Positions 28,216 through 37,713 of a DNA stretch of 64,000 bases are shown here, one piece after another. Position 1 is the first letter of the stretch. Every line of letters starts with the position of its first letter. Made by a program: the position numbers and the translations under genes. The stretch spans positions 165,909 to 229,908 of the forward strand of contig NZ_LRUB01000024.1 of assembly GCF_001550065.1 (NCBI RefSeq). The letters are read 5' to 3'. This DNA comes from Kordiimonas lipolytica (GTDB lineage Bacteria; Pseudomonadota; Alphaproteobacteria; Sphingomonadales; Kordiimonadaceae). The notes beneath the pieces were generated by a model. It did no database searches and was not told where the DNA came from. It saw only the letters and a program-made list of their open reading frames with translations.

Positions 28216-29685
28216 ATGCGTATTTTGGGATATCTGGTTGTGGGCCTTGTGGGGCTCGTCATCTATATGGTGGCGAACACGATGGCGATGCTGCCGGCGG
28301 GAGAGGCAAAAAGCCTGAAGCCCGCTGAATATGACGCCGCAGACGCCCGGCGCATGGCGGAAAACCTGGCGGGCGCGGTGCGGTTCGAGACCGTGTCCTA
28401 CAGCCTTGACCGAGCGCCCGATGACGCAGCCTTCAAGGGCTTCCACGATTATCTGGTGACCACTTACCCGAACGCCCATGCGGTGCTCGAGCGCGAAATC
28501 GTCTCGGATTACTCGCTGATGTACCGCTGGCCCGCAGCCTCAAGCACGGCCAAAAAGCCCATCGCGCTGGCGGCCCACATGGATGTGGTGCCGGTGCCCG
28601 AACGCGGGCTTGCTGATTGGCCGCAACCGCCGTTTGCAGGCGTGATTGACGATAACGGCATCCTGTGGGGGCGCGGTACGCTGGATGACAAGGGCATGCT
28701 GATCTCCATCATGGAAGCGGTGGAAAAGCTGGCGCGCGCGGGCTTCGCGCCTGACCGCGACATCTATTTTCTGTTCGGCCATGACGAAGAGCTCGGCGGT
28801 GATAACGGCGCTGCTGTTATGGCGGGAATCCTCAAGGATCGCGGCGTACAGCTTTCGTGGCTGATGGACGAAGGCTCCGCCATCCCTGACGGCATCATCC
28901 CCGGTGTGAAAAGCCCTGTGGCGCTGATCAGCCTTGGGGAGAAGGGCTCGGTCACGCTCCGCTTCTCCGCCACCGATGATGGCGGGCACTCATCCGCGCC
29001 CAAGGATTTCACCGCCGCCTCCCTCGCGGCCAAGGCAGGCGTTGCCGTCACGGAAAACCAGTATCCGCTGGTGCTGGATGAGCATCTGGAGGCCTTCCTC
29101 AAGGCCGTGGCACCAGAGCAGCCGTTCCTCAACCGTTTCATGATCGCCAACCTGTGGGCGACAAACGGCGTGATGGCGGGGGAGCTCGCCAAAAGCCCCA
29201 CGGTGGCGGCCTTCATGCACACCACCACGGCTTTCACCATGATGCAGTCGGGCACCAAGACCAATATCCTGCCGCAGTATGGTGAGGCGGTGGTGAATTA
29301 CCGCATTCACCCGCGCGATACGGTGCAAGGCGTGATCGACCGCGCGCGGGACGTTGTGGCCGATGACCGGATCAAGATCGAAAACCTGGGCGGCGGGCGC
29401 GAAGCCACCAGCCTGTCTGACCCATCGGGCGAAGGCTATCAGGCGATCGCACGCGCCGTGAAAGCCGAGTTCGGCGATATCCCCATCGCCCCCACGCTGA
29501 CGGTGCAGGGCACCGACGCGCGGCATTATGACGGCGTCGCAGATGGCGTTTACCGCTTTATGCCGCTCGTGGTGGGCAAGGATACCCTCAAACAGATCCA
29601 CGGCACGGCGGAGCATATTTCCATTGAAGCCCTCGCCCGGCAGGTGAGCTTCTTCGAGACGCTGATCAAAGGGACGGTAGGATGA
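28216..29685 (+). CDS. M20 family metallopeptidase (carboxypeptidase-like)
   Basis: A 489-aa zinc peptidase of the ArgE/DapE/Yscs group, anchored by one N-terminal membrane segment (about residues 4-24). Metal ligands are in AHMDVVPV (about residue 117), GTLDDKG (about residue 155) and HDEELGG (about residue 190), and the C-terminal His is in QIHGTAEHIS near residue 460. The dimerisation insert runs about 240-360. It probably cleaves a C-terminal residue from small peptides in the periplasm or at the membrane; the substrate is unknown. Its stop overlaps the next start (ATGA). Confidence 0.92.
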   Translation: MRILGYLVVGLVGLVIYMVANTMAMLPAGEAKSLKPAEYDAADARRMAENLAGAVRFETVSYSLDRAPDDAAFKGFHDYLVTTYPNAHAVLEREIVSDYSLMYRWPAASSTAKKPIALAAHMDVVPVPERGLADWPQPPFAGVIDDNGILWGRGTLDDKGMLISIMEAVEKLARAGFAPDRDIYFLFGHDEELGGDNGAAVMAGILKDRGVQLSWLMDEGSAIPDGIIPGVKSPVALISLGEKGSVTLRFSATDDGGHSSAPKDFTAASLAAKAGVAVTENQYPLVLDEHLEAFLKAVAPEQPFLNRFMIANLWATNGVMAGELAKSPTVAAFMHTTTAFTMMQSGTKTNILPQYGEAVVNYRIHPRDTVQGVIDRARDVVADDRIKIENLGGGREATSLSDPSGEGYQAIARAVKAEFGDIPIAPTLTVQGTDARHYDGVADGVYRFMPLVVGKDTLKQIHGTAEHISIEALARQVSFFETLIKGTVG

Positions 29686-30209
29686 TCGACCAAGTTTGGC
29701 TCGTAACATCTCCGAAAAAGAAGACAATTTTCTGGATGTTGGTCGGCAATTTGGCTTTGGTGGTTTTTTTTCTATTCGGGTTTGTCTTCATCAATAGCAG
29801 TACTATTCACCATGGGGCACCGATGGGTATAGGTTATTCGCTCTTCTTGCGTTTGATGATGTTTGGGCTGATAAGTTACTTATTGTTTGGTAGTTGGCTT
29901 TTGCTGCGGAATTGGTTTCAACAAATTTCCGTTTGCATAACGCCTGAGGCGATCCGGATTAAGTCCCGCTCAGGTACACAGGTATTTCCATTTGATCAGA
30001 TTGCCCGGATACATATTTACAGAGTTGGAAACCTTTTCTGGTCAGGGGCGCAGGTTTCGGACATGCGGTGTTTCGACCACTCAGGGATAAGGCTGACACT
30101 AAGGCACATGTGTTTAGCTTGTGGTACACCAATAGATGACGCACTCGCAGCTTCGGAAAAAGTGAAGCAGAGGTATCCTCATATCGAAGTTAAAGAGCCA
30201 CTTATTTAG
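29682..30209 (+). CDS. Two-pass membrane protein of unknown function
   Basis: A 175-aa protein with two hydrophobic segments (about residues 13-34 and 52-74) followed by a soluble domain that resembles bacterial PH-like domains (VCITPEAIRIKSRSGTQVFPFDQIARIHIY). It is coupled to the M20 peptidase by ATGA overlap and is AT-richer than its neighbours. Its stop overlaps the convergent GNAT stop by 4 bases. No function is assigned. Confidence 0.6.
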   Translation: MIDQVWLVTSPKKKTIFWMLVGNLALVVFFLFGFVFINSSTIHHGAPMGIGYSLFLRLMMFGLISYLLFGSWLLLRNWFQQISVCITPEAIRIKSRSGTQVFPFDQIARIHIYRVGNLFWSGAQVSDMRCFDHSGIRLTLRHMCLACGTPIDDALAASEKVKQRYPHIEVKEPLI

Positions 30210-30679
30210 CGCGGCTGGTGACACTCCATGATTACCAGCCGTTCGCCGGGCACTTTCGCGAGGTCTTCGCCGACCTCTAGGAAGCCGAGCGTCCGGTAAA
30301 CATGCCGGGCGCGGTCGTTCTTCTCGTAAACATCCAGCCACACCACCTCGGCCTTGTGCACAGTGAAGAAATAGTCGAGCACAGCGGCCATGAAGGCTTT
30401 GCCGATGCCATCGCCCCGGCGCGCCACGATGATGCGCCGCCACTCAACGCGGCCCGGTGTGTTGTCCATCAGGATCGCATAACCAAGCTGGTGGTCTTCA
30501 ATGTCCACTGCGATGAAATAATGAAAGGCGGGGTCGGCAATATTCCGCCGGTGCGTGGCCTCGTCCCAGCTGTGCACGAAGGTGTTGGCTGGGTCCATCT
30601 CCAGCGAGCGGATGAAAAAGATGTCATCCTCGGTCGCTTTGCGAATATGATCGAACCTATAGATGGCCATGTCCCCCAT
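30206..30679 (-). CDS. GNAT family acetyltransferase
   Basis: About 157 aa from the ATG at 30679, with alternatives at 30697 and 30670. The acetyl-CoA loop is IVARRGDGIGKAFMAAV (about residues 80-95), followed by WLDVYEKNDRARHVYRTLGF (about residues 110-130), the two classic GNAT elements. The substrate cannot be inferred. It is divergent from the HIT gene; only about 24 bases separate the starts, so they probably share a compact promoter region. Confidence 0.88.
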   Translation of the reverse strand: MGDMAIYRFDHIRKATEDDIFFIRSLEMDPANTFVHSWDEATHRRNIADPAFHYFIAVDIEDHQLGYAILMDNTPGRVEWRRIIVARRGDGIGKAFMAAVLDYFFTVHKAEVVWLDVYEKNDRARHVYRTLGFLEVGEDLAKVPGERLVIMECHQPR

Positions 30680-30702
30680 AACCCAAGCTTGAGGCACCGA
30701 GT

Positions 30703-31116
30703 ATGACAGACTTCACCCTGCACCCGCAACTGGCAAAGGACACGGTGTTCGTGACCAAGCTCAAGCTCTGCCGCGTGCTTCTGATCACAGATGCCACCTA
30801 CCCCTGGCTGGTGCTGGTGCCAGAACGCAAAGATATCCGCGAAATCCACCAGCTGGATGACGACGACCAGCAAAACCTGATGCGGGAAATCACCCGTGTG
30901 GCCGAATGCCTGGAGGCGCTTGTGGGCGCCGACAAGATGAATGTGGCGGCGCTCGGGAACATGGTGCCGCAGCTGCATGTGCATATCATCGCGCGGTTCG
31001 AAGGCGACCCTGCCTGGCCCGGCCCCGTGTGGGGTGCGGTGCCCGCCACGCCTTATGAGCCACACCAGCTGGACGCCACCGTCTCCAGCATACGGGACGC
31101 GCTTGAGCACGGCTGA
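30703..31116 (+). CDS. HIT domain protein with Gln in the first His position
   Basis: A 137-aa histidine-triad protein. The active-site stretch NMVPQLHVHIIARF (about residues 84-97) aligns with the Fhit-type HxHxHxx motif if the first His is replaced by Gln; the middle (nucleophilic) His and the last His are kept. The length and the C-terminal WPGPVWGAVPA segment match a common alphaproteobacterial HIT subgroup. Such enzymes hydrolyse nucleotide phosphoramidates or dinucleoside polyphosphates. A terminator follows at 31138-31169. Confidence 0.9.
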   Translation: MTDFTLHPQLAKDTVFVTKLKLCRVLLITDATYPWLVLVPERKDIREIHQLDDDDQQNLMREITRVAECLEALVGADKMNVAALGNMVPQLHVHIIARFEGDPAWPGPVWGAVPATPYEPHQLDATVSSIRDALEHG

Positions 31117-31137
31117 TTGGGTTTGCAGCAGGGAAGT

Positions 31138-31169
31138 AAAAAGGCCGGAGCGGATGCCCTGGCCTTTTT
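31138..31169 (+). terminator. Rho-independent terminator after the HIT gene
   Basis: AAAAAGGCC pairs with GGCCTTTTT; T-run follows. The core GGCCGGAGC-GATGCCC is nearly identical to the terminator at 32088-32115. Confidence 0.85.
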
Positions 31170-31268
31170 TGGGCTGCAGCAGTCCGCGAGTTTGGCCGGC
31201 CTTGGAGGGTTACATAAACCCTGGCTTGCGCTATTCTGGGGGCACATCCTTGAAAGGGAGAAGCCTAT

Positions 31269-32066
31269 ATGATCTTGCGCAGGCTGGCGGAAGCCATAAG
31301 GGGGCAGAACTGGTTCACGGTTCTGATTGAGGTCGCCATCGTGGTTGTCGGTATCTTCATTGGTCTACAGGTCGACGACTGGAACGAGAACCGGAAGCAA
31401 AAAAATATCGAAGCTGAAGCATTGGCGCGGCTCCATTCAGAGGCCGTCGCCACGGTCGACTATTTCAAGCAACATGTAAGTTACCGCATGAAAGCCATTA
31501 TGCGGGCCGACAAGGTTTTTCAGGTGTTGTTTTCAGGTGAGCCTATGGAATCATCGGAAGATACATCTGATGCCATAGCGAGCCTTAGGTTTTATCCGAC
31601 CATTGCGCCACCCGTGACAGAATATGCAGATTTGCGTAGTGCCGGCGTTTTGTCCAAGATCACATCGCGGCCTGTTCGGCAGGCGATATCCGAATATCAC
31701 CAAAGGCTGGCATACATCCAAGGGCAACTGCCAGGCTTCAAGGCTGATACCGACCAATTTCAACTGACGCCCGAAGAAGGGGAATATCGTGTCTATGATC
31801 CAACGTCTGCGGTGCGGTCAAGAATCGTGCTTGAAATCGAGAAGGCGTTTGGGAACAAGGCTTACCAGTCCGATATTCTTAGCGAGTACCGAAACTTTAT
31901 ACGCTTCACCCAATATTTCTTGAGAGTTTTGCAACATGCACACGAAATGTGCGTGGCATTGGAGCCATTCGGCACCGAAAAATGCCCGGGCATTGATGAA
32001 GAGTGGGCACTGTACCGCCAGTTTAATCCTGAGCGCACACAGCCTGCGGCGGCACCGAGAGATTAG
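31269..32066 (+). CDS. DUF6090-like membrane-anchored protein
   Basis: A 265-aa protein with one N-terminal membrane segment (about residues 15-36), preceded by basic and polar residues and followed by QVDDWNENRKQKNIEAEALARL, a pattern seen in the DUF6090-type family. The rest is helical and soluble, with no catalytic motif visible; it has paired Cys late in the sequence. A GAAAGGGAGA ribosome site supports the start. The gene is flanked by two near-identical terminator hairpins. The function is unknown. Confidence 0.65.
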   Translation: MILRRLAEAIRGQNWFTVLIEVAIVVVGIFIGLQVDDWNENRKQKNIEAEALARLHSEAVATVDYFKQHVSYRMKAIMRADKVFQVLFSGEPMESSEDTSDAIASLRFYPTIAPPVTEYADLRSAGVLSKITSRPVRQAISEYHQRLAYIQGQLPGFKADTDQFQLTPEEGEYRVYDPTSAVRSRIVLEIEKAFGNKAYQSDILSEYRNFIRFTQYFLRVLQHAHEMCVALEPFGTEKCPGIDEEWALYRQFNPERTQPAAAPRD

Positions 32067-32087
32067 GATAGCTGAAGGCAAAGAAGA

Positions 32088-32115
32088 AAAGGCCGGAGCA
32101 GATGCCCCGGCCTTT
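32088..32115 (+). terminator. Terminator between the DUF6090-like gene and purH
   Basis: AAAGGCCGG pairs with CCGGCCTTT. It stands between convergent genes and can act both ways. It is nearly identical to 31138-31169. Confidence 0.8.
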
Positions 32116-32138
32116 AAAGTGTCAGGTGTTCGCCTGCC

Positions 32139-33719
32139 TTAGTGGCGGAAGTGGCGCATGCCGGTGAAGACCATGGCAAGGCCTGCTTCATCGGCGGCTT
32201 TGATCACTTCATCGTCGCGCATGCTGCCGCCCGGCTGGATCACTGCCGTCGCACCCGCTTCGGCTGCGGCCAGCAGACCGTCCGCAAACGGGAAGAAGGC
32301 GTCACTTGCGACCACGCTGCCTTTCGCGAGGCTCTCGGCATCACCGGCCATTTCAGCCGCTTCACCCGCGCGGATCGCGGCGATCCGGCTGCTGTCCCGG
32401 CGGTTCATCTGCCCCGCGCCAATGCCCACGGTCATGCCGTCGCGCACATAAACAATGGCGTTTGATTTCACGTGCTTGCCAACCTGGAAGGCGAACAGCA
32501 TGTCTTTGAGCTCCGCGTCGGATGGCGCGCGCTTGGTGACAACCTTCAGGTCATCCATTGTGATGCGACCGGTGTCGCGGTTCTGCACAAGGAAACCGCC
32601 CGCGACGGTTTTCACCATCTTGGCTGGCTGGCTTGGGTCAGCGAGGCCGCCGGTGGTCAGAAGGCGCAGGTTCTTCTTGGCGCCGATGATGGCTTTCGCC
32701 TCATCCGTCACGCTTGGGGCGATGATCACCTCAGTAAACACCTTGATGATCTCTTCCGCTGTCTCTGCGTCCACGGTGCCATTGAGGGCCACAATGCCGC
32801 CGAACGCGGAAACCGGGTCACACTTCAGCGCTTTTTCATACGCTTCCTTGAGCGTCGCGCCCTTGGCCACGCCGCACGGGTTGGCGTGCTTGATGATGGC
32901 AACGGTCGGAACCGATGGGTCGAACTCACTCACCAGCTCAAACGCTGCGTCAGTGTCGTTGAGGTTATTGTAGGAAAGTTCCTTGCCCTGGTGTTGCACG
33001 GCGGTGGCGATGCCCGGACGGTCCTCACCGTTTTTGTAGAAAGCGGCAACCTGGTGTGGGTTTTCGCCGTACCGGCACTCCTGAACCTTGGTGCCCGCGA
33101 ACGTGCTGCGGTCAGCAAAGGTTACGCCGTTTTGTTCGGCGTACCACTGGCTGATCGCCGTGTCGTAAGCGGCGGTGCGGGCGTAGGCTTTTGCCGCCAG
33201 CTTCTTGCGCATCTCATGCGTGGTACCGCCTTCAGATTTGATCTGCTCGATAATTTCTCCATAATCGGCAGGGTCGGTCACGATGGTGACGAACGCGTGG
33301 TTCTTGGCTGCAGAGCGCACCATGGCGGGGCCGCCGATGTCGATATTCTCGATGCATGTGTCGAAGTCAGCGCCAGACGCCACGGTTGCTTCGAACGGAT
33401 AGAGGTTCACTGCCACCAGGTCGATGCCGCCGATCTCATGCTCTTCCATTGCCTTCAAGTGCTCAGGGTTGTCGCGCAGCGCCAGGAAGCCGCCGTGGAT
33501 TTTCGGGTGCAGCGTTTTCACGCGCCCGTCCATCATCTCGGGGAAGCCTGTGTGGTCTGCCACTTCCTTAACCGGGATGCCGGCGTCGCGGATTACCTTG
33601 GCGGAGCCGCCGGTTGACAGGATTTCAACGCCCTGATCCGCAAGCGCCTTTGCGAGATCAACCAGCCCGGCCTTGTCGGAAACCGACAGAAGGGCGCGTT
33701 TGATGGTGACTTTGGTCAT
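32139..33719 (-). CDS. purH: Bifunctional AICAR transformylase / IMP cyclohydrolase
   Basis: A 526-aa enzyme for the last two steps of de novo IMP synthesis. The N-terminal IMP cyclohydrolase domain (MGS-like, about residues 1-195) holds [14 protein letters not shown] and [16 protein letters not shown]. The C-terminal AICAR transformylase domain (about residues 200-526) holds the [11 protein letters not shown] segment with catalytic Lys-His and the family ending [15 protein letters not shown]. Length and order are standard. It is the last gene of the rsmB-rpe-heparinase-purH block. Confidence 0.97.
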   Translation of the reverse strand: MTKVTIKRALLSVSDKAGLVDLAKALADQGVEILSTGGSAKVIRDAGIPVKEVADHTGFPEMMDGRVKTLHPKIHGGFLALRDNPEHLKAMEEHEIGGIDLVAVNLYPFEATVASGADFDTCIENIDIGGPAMVRSAAKNHAFVTIVTDPADYGEIIEQIKSEGGTTHEMRKKLAAKAYARTAAYDTAISQWYAEQNGVTFADRSTFAGTKVQECRYGENPHQVAAFYKNGEDRPGIATAVQHQGKELSYNNLNDTDAAFELVSEFDPSVPTVAIIKHANPCGVAKGATLKEAYEKALKCDPVSAFGGIVALNGTVDAETAEEIIKVFTEVIIAPSVTDEAKAIIGAKKNLRLLTTGGLADPSQPAKMVKTVAGGFLVQNRDTGRITMDDLKVVTKRAPSDAELKDMLFAFQVGKHVKSNAIVYVRDGMTVGIGAGQMNRRDSSRIAAIRAGEAAEMAGDAESLAKGSVVASDAFFPFADGLLAAAEAGATAVIQPGGSMRDDEVIKAADEAGLAMVFTGMRHFRH

Positions 33720-33774
33720 AGTTCACTAGCCTTCAATTCGAAGCTTCCGCGCCCGCAACCCAACAGCAGGCTGG

Positions 33775-35514
33775 TCAGAAGCTCATTTCACTCAAAACCC
33801 AGTTTAAAGTGGGTTGCTCGTTCCCCTCCCGTGCCATCGTCACCACAATCTGGCGTGACGGCACCGGATGATCGGGGCGGCTGAGATAGAGGCTTTCCTC
33901 AATCTCGGCTTCCCCGCCATCAACATCGAAAATCCAGGTCTTGCCCGCCCGTGTCTCAAGCGTGATGCGGCCGTCCGAGGCCTTCAGCGCACTGATGTTC
34001 GGATGCAGGTGGAACCTGAGAAGTATTTCCTTGCCCGCAAGCTTCTTCATCTTGGGGCCAAACAGTTTGTCGCTGCCCTTCAGGCGCGTACCGTCGGCTG
34101 ACAGATCAAGCGACCGCTCGTGCTTCACGCCGAAACGCTTCAGGTATCCGTTATGGCTGTGGCGAATGCGCGTGCCGTCTTCCGTTTTTTCACGGATGGT
34201 CAGCGTTTCCGATACGCCGGGGCCCATGCGGCCACCTTCAAGAAGGCGGCTTGAGTTGCGGTCAGCGATAATCAGGGTCGAATGCGCGGCTGTGGTGCGG
34301 GCCAGTTCCGCCAGCGCCGGGATAGGCCCGCGCTTTGAGGCGTGCCCCACATTGACGATCAGCCGCTCAAGCCCGGTGGAGAATTCAAAAGCCGCCGTGC
34401 CCGCGTGCGCCTTGCGGCTGTAGGCGGTGGGCGGCGGTGCGCCCGCATCCATGATCAGCACAGAACGGCCTGTTTCTATGCGCTGGAAGCCGCTGTGGGC
34501 AGCATTCTCGATCGGTTTTCCCTTGGCTTCGCTGGCGGCAAGGACGGCATTGGAGCCATGGCCGCCTTCGGCAGACGTGCCCCCGAACTGGGCGAAATTG
34601 CCGTCGCCGTGGCGCATGGCGCGCACGAACGGACCGATTTTGTCGAGCGTGATCTGTACCCAACCGGGCAGCTCTTCGCCGCGGGTGGTATAGGCGTCGC
34701 GCACCAGCACCAGAAGCTGCATGGTGCGGATGGCGTCAGACGTGTTGCGGCTTACTGGGCCGCCGTCAGCCAGAATGAAGGTGGAAAGCGTGCGTTCAAG
34801 CGCGCGCGATCCTTTGGCCAGCAGGGTATCGGACGACGGCAGCAAGAGGCCCGCGAGCGTCAGTGCCGCAGCGGTGTAGACGCGCGGCAGGCCTTCATCC
34901 GTATCGTTCAGAACACGGCTCAGGTGACGGGCCTGCTTGGCCAGCGAAGTCAAAACCTTGGACCGGTAAACCAGATCAGACGACGACAGGATGAGCGGTG
35001 CATGGGTAAACCAGTTGATGATGCGCCGCGCCAGCGTTTCAGCCGCCCAGACATCCTTGAACCAGTCTTCGCCAAAAGGCAGCCACCAGGAAAGAATAGT
35101 CTCTGCAGCATCGCGCGCCTTGGCCTGGTCATTCACCTGTGCCAGGTCCTGCAGCCAGTGGAAGCTGTGGGCATAGGCCTGAAACTCAGGGGACGCGTTC
35201 TCAAGCCGAACCCAGAAATCCTCGCTCAGGGCATGTTGTTCGCCTTCAAACAGCATGTCACCGCCAAAGATGGCGGATCCCATTGTTGCATTGCCGGGGG
35301 CAGGGTCGTCCGGGCTTCCCAGAAGCTGCATCGGGTGCCGACCCTTCAGCCGGTGCGCATAAAGCGGCGAGGCATAGCCCCACTCGCGGACTGTGCGACC
35401 CATTTTCCGGAGCGTGCGGCTCACAAGATGGCTGCTTTGATCGCGCCTCAGCGTTGAGCGCGACGTCGGCGCCGTGGCTGCATATTCGGCAATTTGATCA
35501 AAGGCCGCGTTCAT
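33775..35514 (-). CDS. Heparinase II/III-like family protein
   Basis: A 579-aa protein of the same superfamily as 2349-4001 but of the type found between rpe and purH in many Alphaproteobacteria. The N-terminal region includes RTVREWGYASPLY and the helical segment near residues 130-260; the C-terminal region carries FEFSTGLERLIVNVG (about residue 375) and TTAAHSTLIIADRNS. No signal peptide is visible. The conserved position argues for a housekeeping role rather than capsule degradation, but its substrate is unknown. Confidence 0.88.
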   Translation of the reverse strand: MNAAFDQIAEYAATAPTSRSTLRRDQSSHLVSRTLRKMGRTVREWGYASPLYAHRLKGRHPMQLLGSPDDPAPGNATMGSAIFGGDMLFEGEQHALSEDFWVRLENASPEFQAYAHSFHWLQDLAQVNDQAKARDAAETILSWWLPFGEDWFKDVWAAETLARRIINWFTHAPLILSSSDLVYRSKVLTSLAKQARHLSRVLNDTDEGLPRVYTAAALTLAGLLLPSSDTLLAKGSRALERTLSTFILADGGPVSRNTSDAIRTMQLLVLVRDAYTTRGEELPGWVQITLDKIGPFVRAMRHGDGNFAQFGGTSAEGGHGSNAVLAASEAKGKPIENAAHSGFQRIETGRSVLIMDAGAPPPTAYSRKAHAGTAAFEFSTGLERLIVNVGHASKRGPIPALAELARTTAAHSTLIIADRNSSRLLEGGRMGPGVSETLTIREKTEDGTRIRHSHNGYLKRFGVKHERSLDLSADGTRLKGSDKLFGPKMKKLAGKEILLRFHLHPNISALKASDGRITLETRAGKTWIFDVDGGEAEIEESLYLSRPDHPVPSRQIVVTMAREGNEQPTLNWVLSEMSF

Positions 35515-35535
35515 CGCCGCCTGCTCCCTTGTGGT

Positions 35536-36198
35536 CTATAGGTTTTTCAGTGCCGCGATGTTCGGTGCGTACATGTCCGGGCCGCCTTTGAAGGTGGCGC
35601 TACCGGCCACCAGAAGGTCTGCGCCCGCGTCCACCACCCGGCGAACAGTTGCTGCATTCACGCCGCCGTCGACTTCAAGGTCGATATCAAGGCCCAGTGC
35701 ATCAATGCGCTTGCGGATATTCTCGATTTTCTTCAGCTGGCTTTCGATAAAGCTCTGGCCGCCGAAGCCCGGGTTCACGGACATGACGAGGATCAGGTCC
35801 AGGTCTTCATAGAGATAGTCGATAACCGTCTCGGGCGTTGCCGGATTGAGCGAGATACCGGCCTTCACGCCTTGCGCGCGGATCGCCTGCAGCGTGCGGT
35901 GGATGTGCTTGCCCGCTTCGGCATGCGCCGTGATGATATCGGCACCAGCAGCGGCGAAAGCCTCAATATAGGGATCAACCGGGTCGATCATCAGGTGCAC
36001 ATCGAACGGCTTTTTTGTGTGGGGGCGAAGCGCCTTCACCACATCGGGGCCGATCGTGATATTGGGCACGAAATGACCATCCATCACATCAATATGGATC
36101 ATGTCGGCGCCTGCGGCGTCAACGGCTCTGACTTCCTCACCCAGTTTGCTGAAATCTGCAGACAGGATTGAGGGGGCTATTCTGACTGGCTTTTGCAT
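35536..36198 (-). CDS. rpe: Ribulose-phosphate 3-epimerase
   Basis: A 220-aa TIM-barrel enzyme that interconverts ribulose 5-phosphate and xylulose 5-phosphate in the pentose phosphate pathway. Catalytic and metal residues are in [12 protein letters not shown] (about residue 9), [16 protein letters not shown] (about residue 36), [12 protein letters not shown] (about residue 140) and EVDGGVN (about residue 176). Length is standard. It is 21 bases before the heparinase-like gene in the same operon. Confidence 0.97.
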   Translation of the reverse strand: MQKPVRIAPSILSADFSKLGEEVRAVDAAGADMIHIDVMDGHFVPNITIGPDVVKALRPHTKKPFDVHLMIDPVDPYIEAFAAAGADIITAHAEAGKHIHRTLQAIRAQGVKAGISLNPATPETVIDYLYEDLDLILVMSVNPGFGGQSFIESQLKKIENIRKRIDALGLDIDLEVDGGVNAATVRRVVDAGADLLVAGSATFKGGPDMYAPNIAALKNL

Positions 36199-36268
36199 GG
36201 GGCCTCCATATCAGGTTGCCCCTTGTCCCGCAAGCGCCAGATGGCGCGGCATGCGAGGGAAGCGGGGC

Positions 36269-37588
36269 TTATTTTGTCTTTTTCAATCGGGCGGCGAAAA
36301 ATCCGTCTATCCCGCCTTCATTTGCCCGTTTTGAGGGCAGGCACAGAAGGTCGCCTTTGTCGGTTACAAGTTCACTCATGCCGCCGACCTCTGTCGCATC
36401 CACGGGCACCCGTTCAGCAGTAGCTTCGCGGCTCAGGAAGGCTTCGACCTGATCAACCCCTTCACTGGCTTCAAGGGAGCATACACAGTAAACCATCACG
36501 CCGCCAGCAGGCAGTAATGAGAAAGCGTGGTCAAGAATGCGGGCCTGCAGGTTCGCGAGCTTTACCACGTCCTCGGGCGCTTTGGTCCAGGTGACATCCG
36601 GGTTGCGGCGGAGCGTGCCGGTGGCTGAGCACGGCGCGTCCAGAAGAATGGCATTCACAGGTTTGTCCGGCGTATAGGTCGCAGCGTCTGCCGTGATGAC
36701 TGTGGCGTCAAGGCCCGTGCGCTCAAGGTTGGCGCTCAGGCGCTTTAACCGGTTCTTGTTGCGGTCAACGGCGGTCACCAGCGCGCCCCTTGAGGCCAGC
36801 TGCATGGTCTTGCCACCCGGGGCCGCGCACAGGTCAAGCACATGCTTGCCCTGAATGTCGCCCAGAAGCGCGACAGGCAGGCTGGCGGCGATATCCTGCA
36901 CCCACCAGATGCCGTCCTCGTAGCCCGGAAGCTTGGTCACATCCGTGAGGCCGCGCCTCAGCGTGCCATTGGGCATGATTTTGGCGTCCAGACGGTCAGC
37001 CCACAGGTCGGGGTCTTCCCCCGGCTTGAGCGTGATATCAAGCGGCGGGCTCGACTGCAGCGCGCGGGCGATATGCTGCATCTCGTCATGACCATAGGTT
37101 TTGGTCCAGCTTTCAGCGAGCCAGGCGGGCAGGTCATCCTGCGGGGTGCTGTTCAGCCGCTCAAGGAGCGCGCCCTGTTCGCGCGCCGCGCGCCTCAGCA
37201 CTGCGTTCACGAGGCCCGCGAACCCCTTTTCCTTGCCCGGCAGGTCCTTGATGAGCGTGACTGTCTCATTGACTGCGGCATGGTCTGCCGTGCGCATCAG
37301 GAGTATTTGTGCAAGCCCTGTCAGGATGGCAGCTTCGGTCCAGGTGGCGTTCCTGGGCAGGCCGCGGTCCAGGAGGCGGCCCATAAGCGCCTTCAGGCTG
37401 CCGAACCGGCGGAGCGTCAGCATCACCAGATTCATGACGAAGGCACGGTCGCGTACGTCAAGGTCTGCACCTTTGGTGATCTCATCCAGCGCCGCATCGA
37501 ACGGTCGGTTTTTCAGCGTTACGGCCATCAGAATCCGGATGGCTGCCTTGCGGGCCTTGAGGCCTGTATTTTCGCTCTCGTTGCTCAT
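36269..37588 (-). CDS. rsmB: 16S rRNA (cytosine-C5)-methyltransferase RsmB family
   Basis: A 439-aa enzyme that methylates C967 of 16S rRNA. The N-terminal NusB-like domain (about residues 10-150, LLMRTADHAAVNETVTLIK, FAGLVNAVLRR) is followed by the SAM-binding catalytic domain with DLCAAPGGKTMQLA (about residue 255), DAPCSATGTLRRNPDVTW (motif IV, about residue 320) and the nucleophile Cys in VYCVCSLEASEG (motif VI, about residue 375). It is the first gene of the rsmB-rpe-heparinase-purH block. Confidence 0.95.
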   Translation of the reverse strand: MSNESENTGLKARKAAIRILMAVTLKNRPFDAALDEITKGADLDVRDRAFVMNLVMLTLRRFGSLKALMGRLLDRGLPRNATWTEAAILTGLAQILLMRTADHAAVNETVTLIKDLPGKEKGFAGLVNAVLRRAAREQGALLERLNSTPQDDLPAWLAESWTKTYGHDEMQHIARALQSSPPLDITLKPGEDPDLWADRLDAKIMPNGTLRRGLTDVTKLPGYEDGIWWVQDIAASLPVALLGDIQGKHVLDLCAAPGGKTMQLASRGALVTAVDRNKNRLKRLSANLERTGLDATVITADAATYTPDKPVNAILLDAPCSATGTLRRNPDVTWTKAPEDVVKLANLQARILDHAFSLLPAGGVMVYCVCSLEASEGVDQVEAFLSREATAERVPVDATEVGGMSELVTDKGDLLCLPSKRANEGGIDGFFAARLKKTK

Positions 37589-37713
37589 GCCGCTTCATAG
37601 CCTTGTTCCTGCCCCAAAGGGAAGGGAAAACCATTCTTGGCCAACCAATGATGCGCTTGCGCGGGCGCCCATTGCCGCCTACTAAGGAATGAAACAAGGG
37701 GAGCAGAAGAGAC

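Noticed and set aside
32472..33617. 381-codon plus-strand frame
   Set aside because: Shadow of purH; rich in His, Arg and Val without domain structure.
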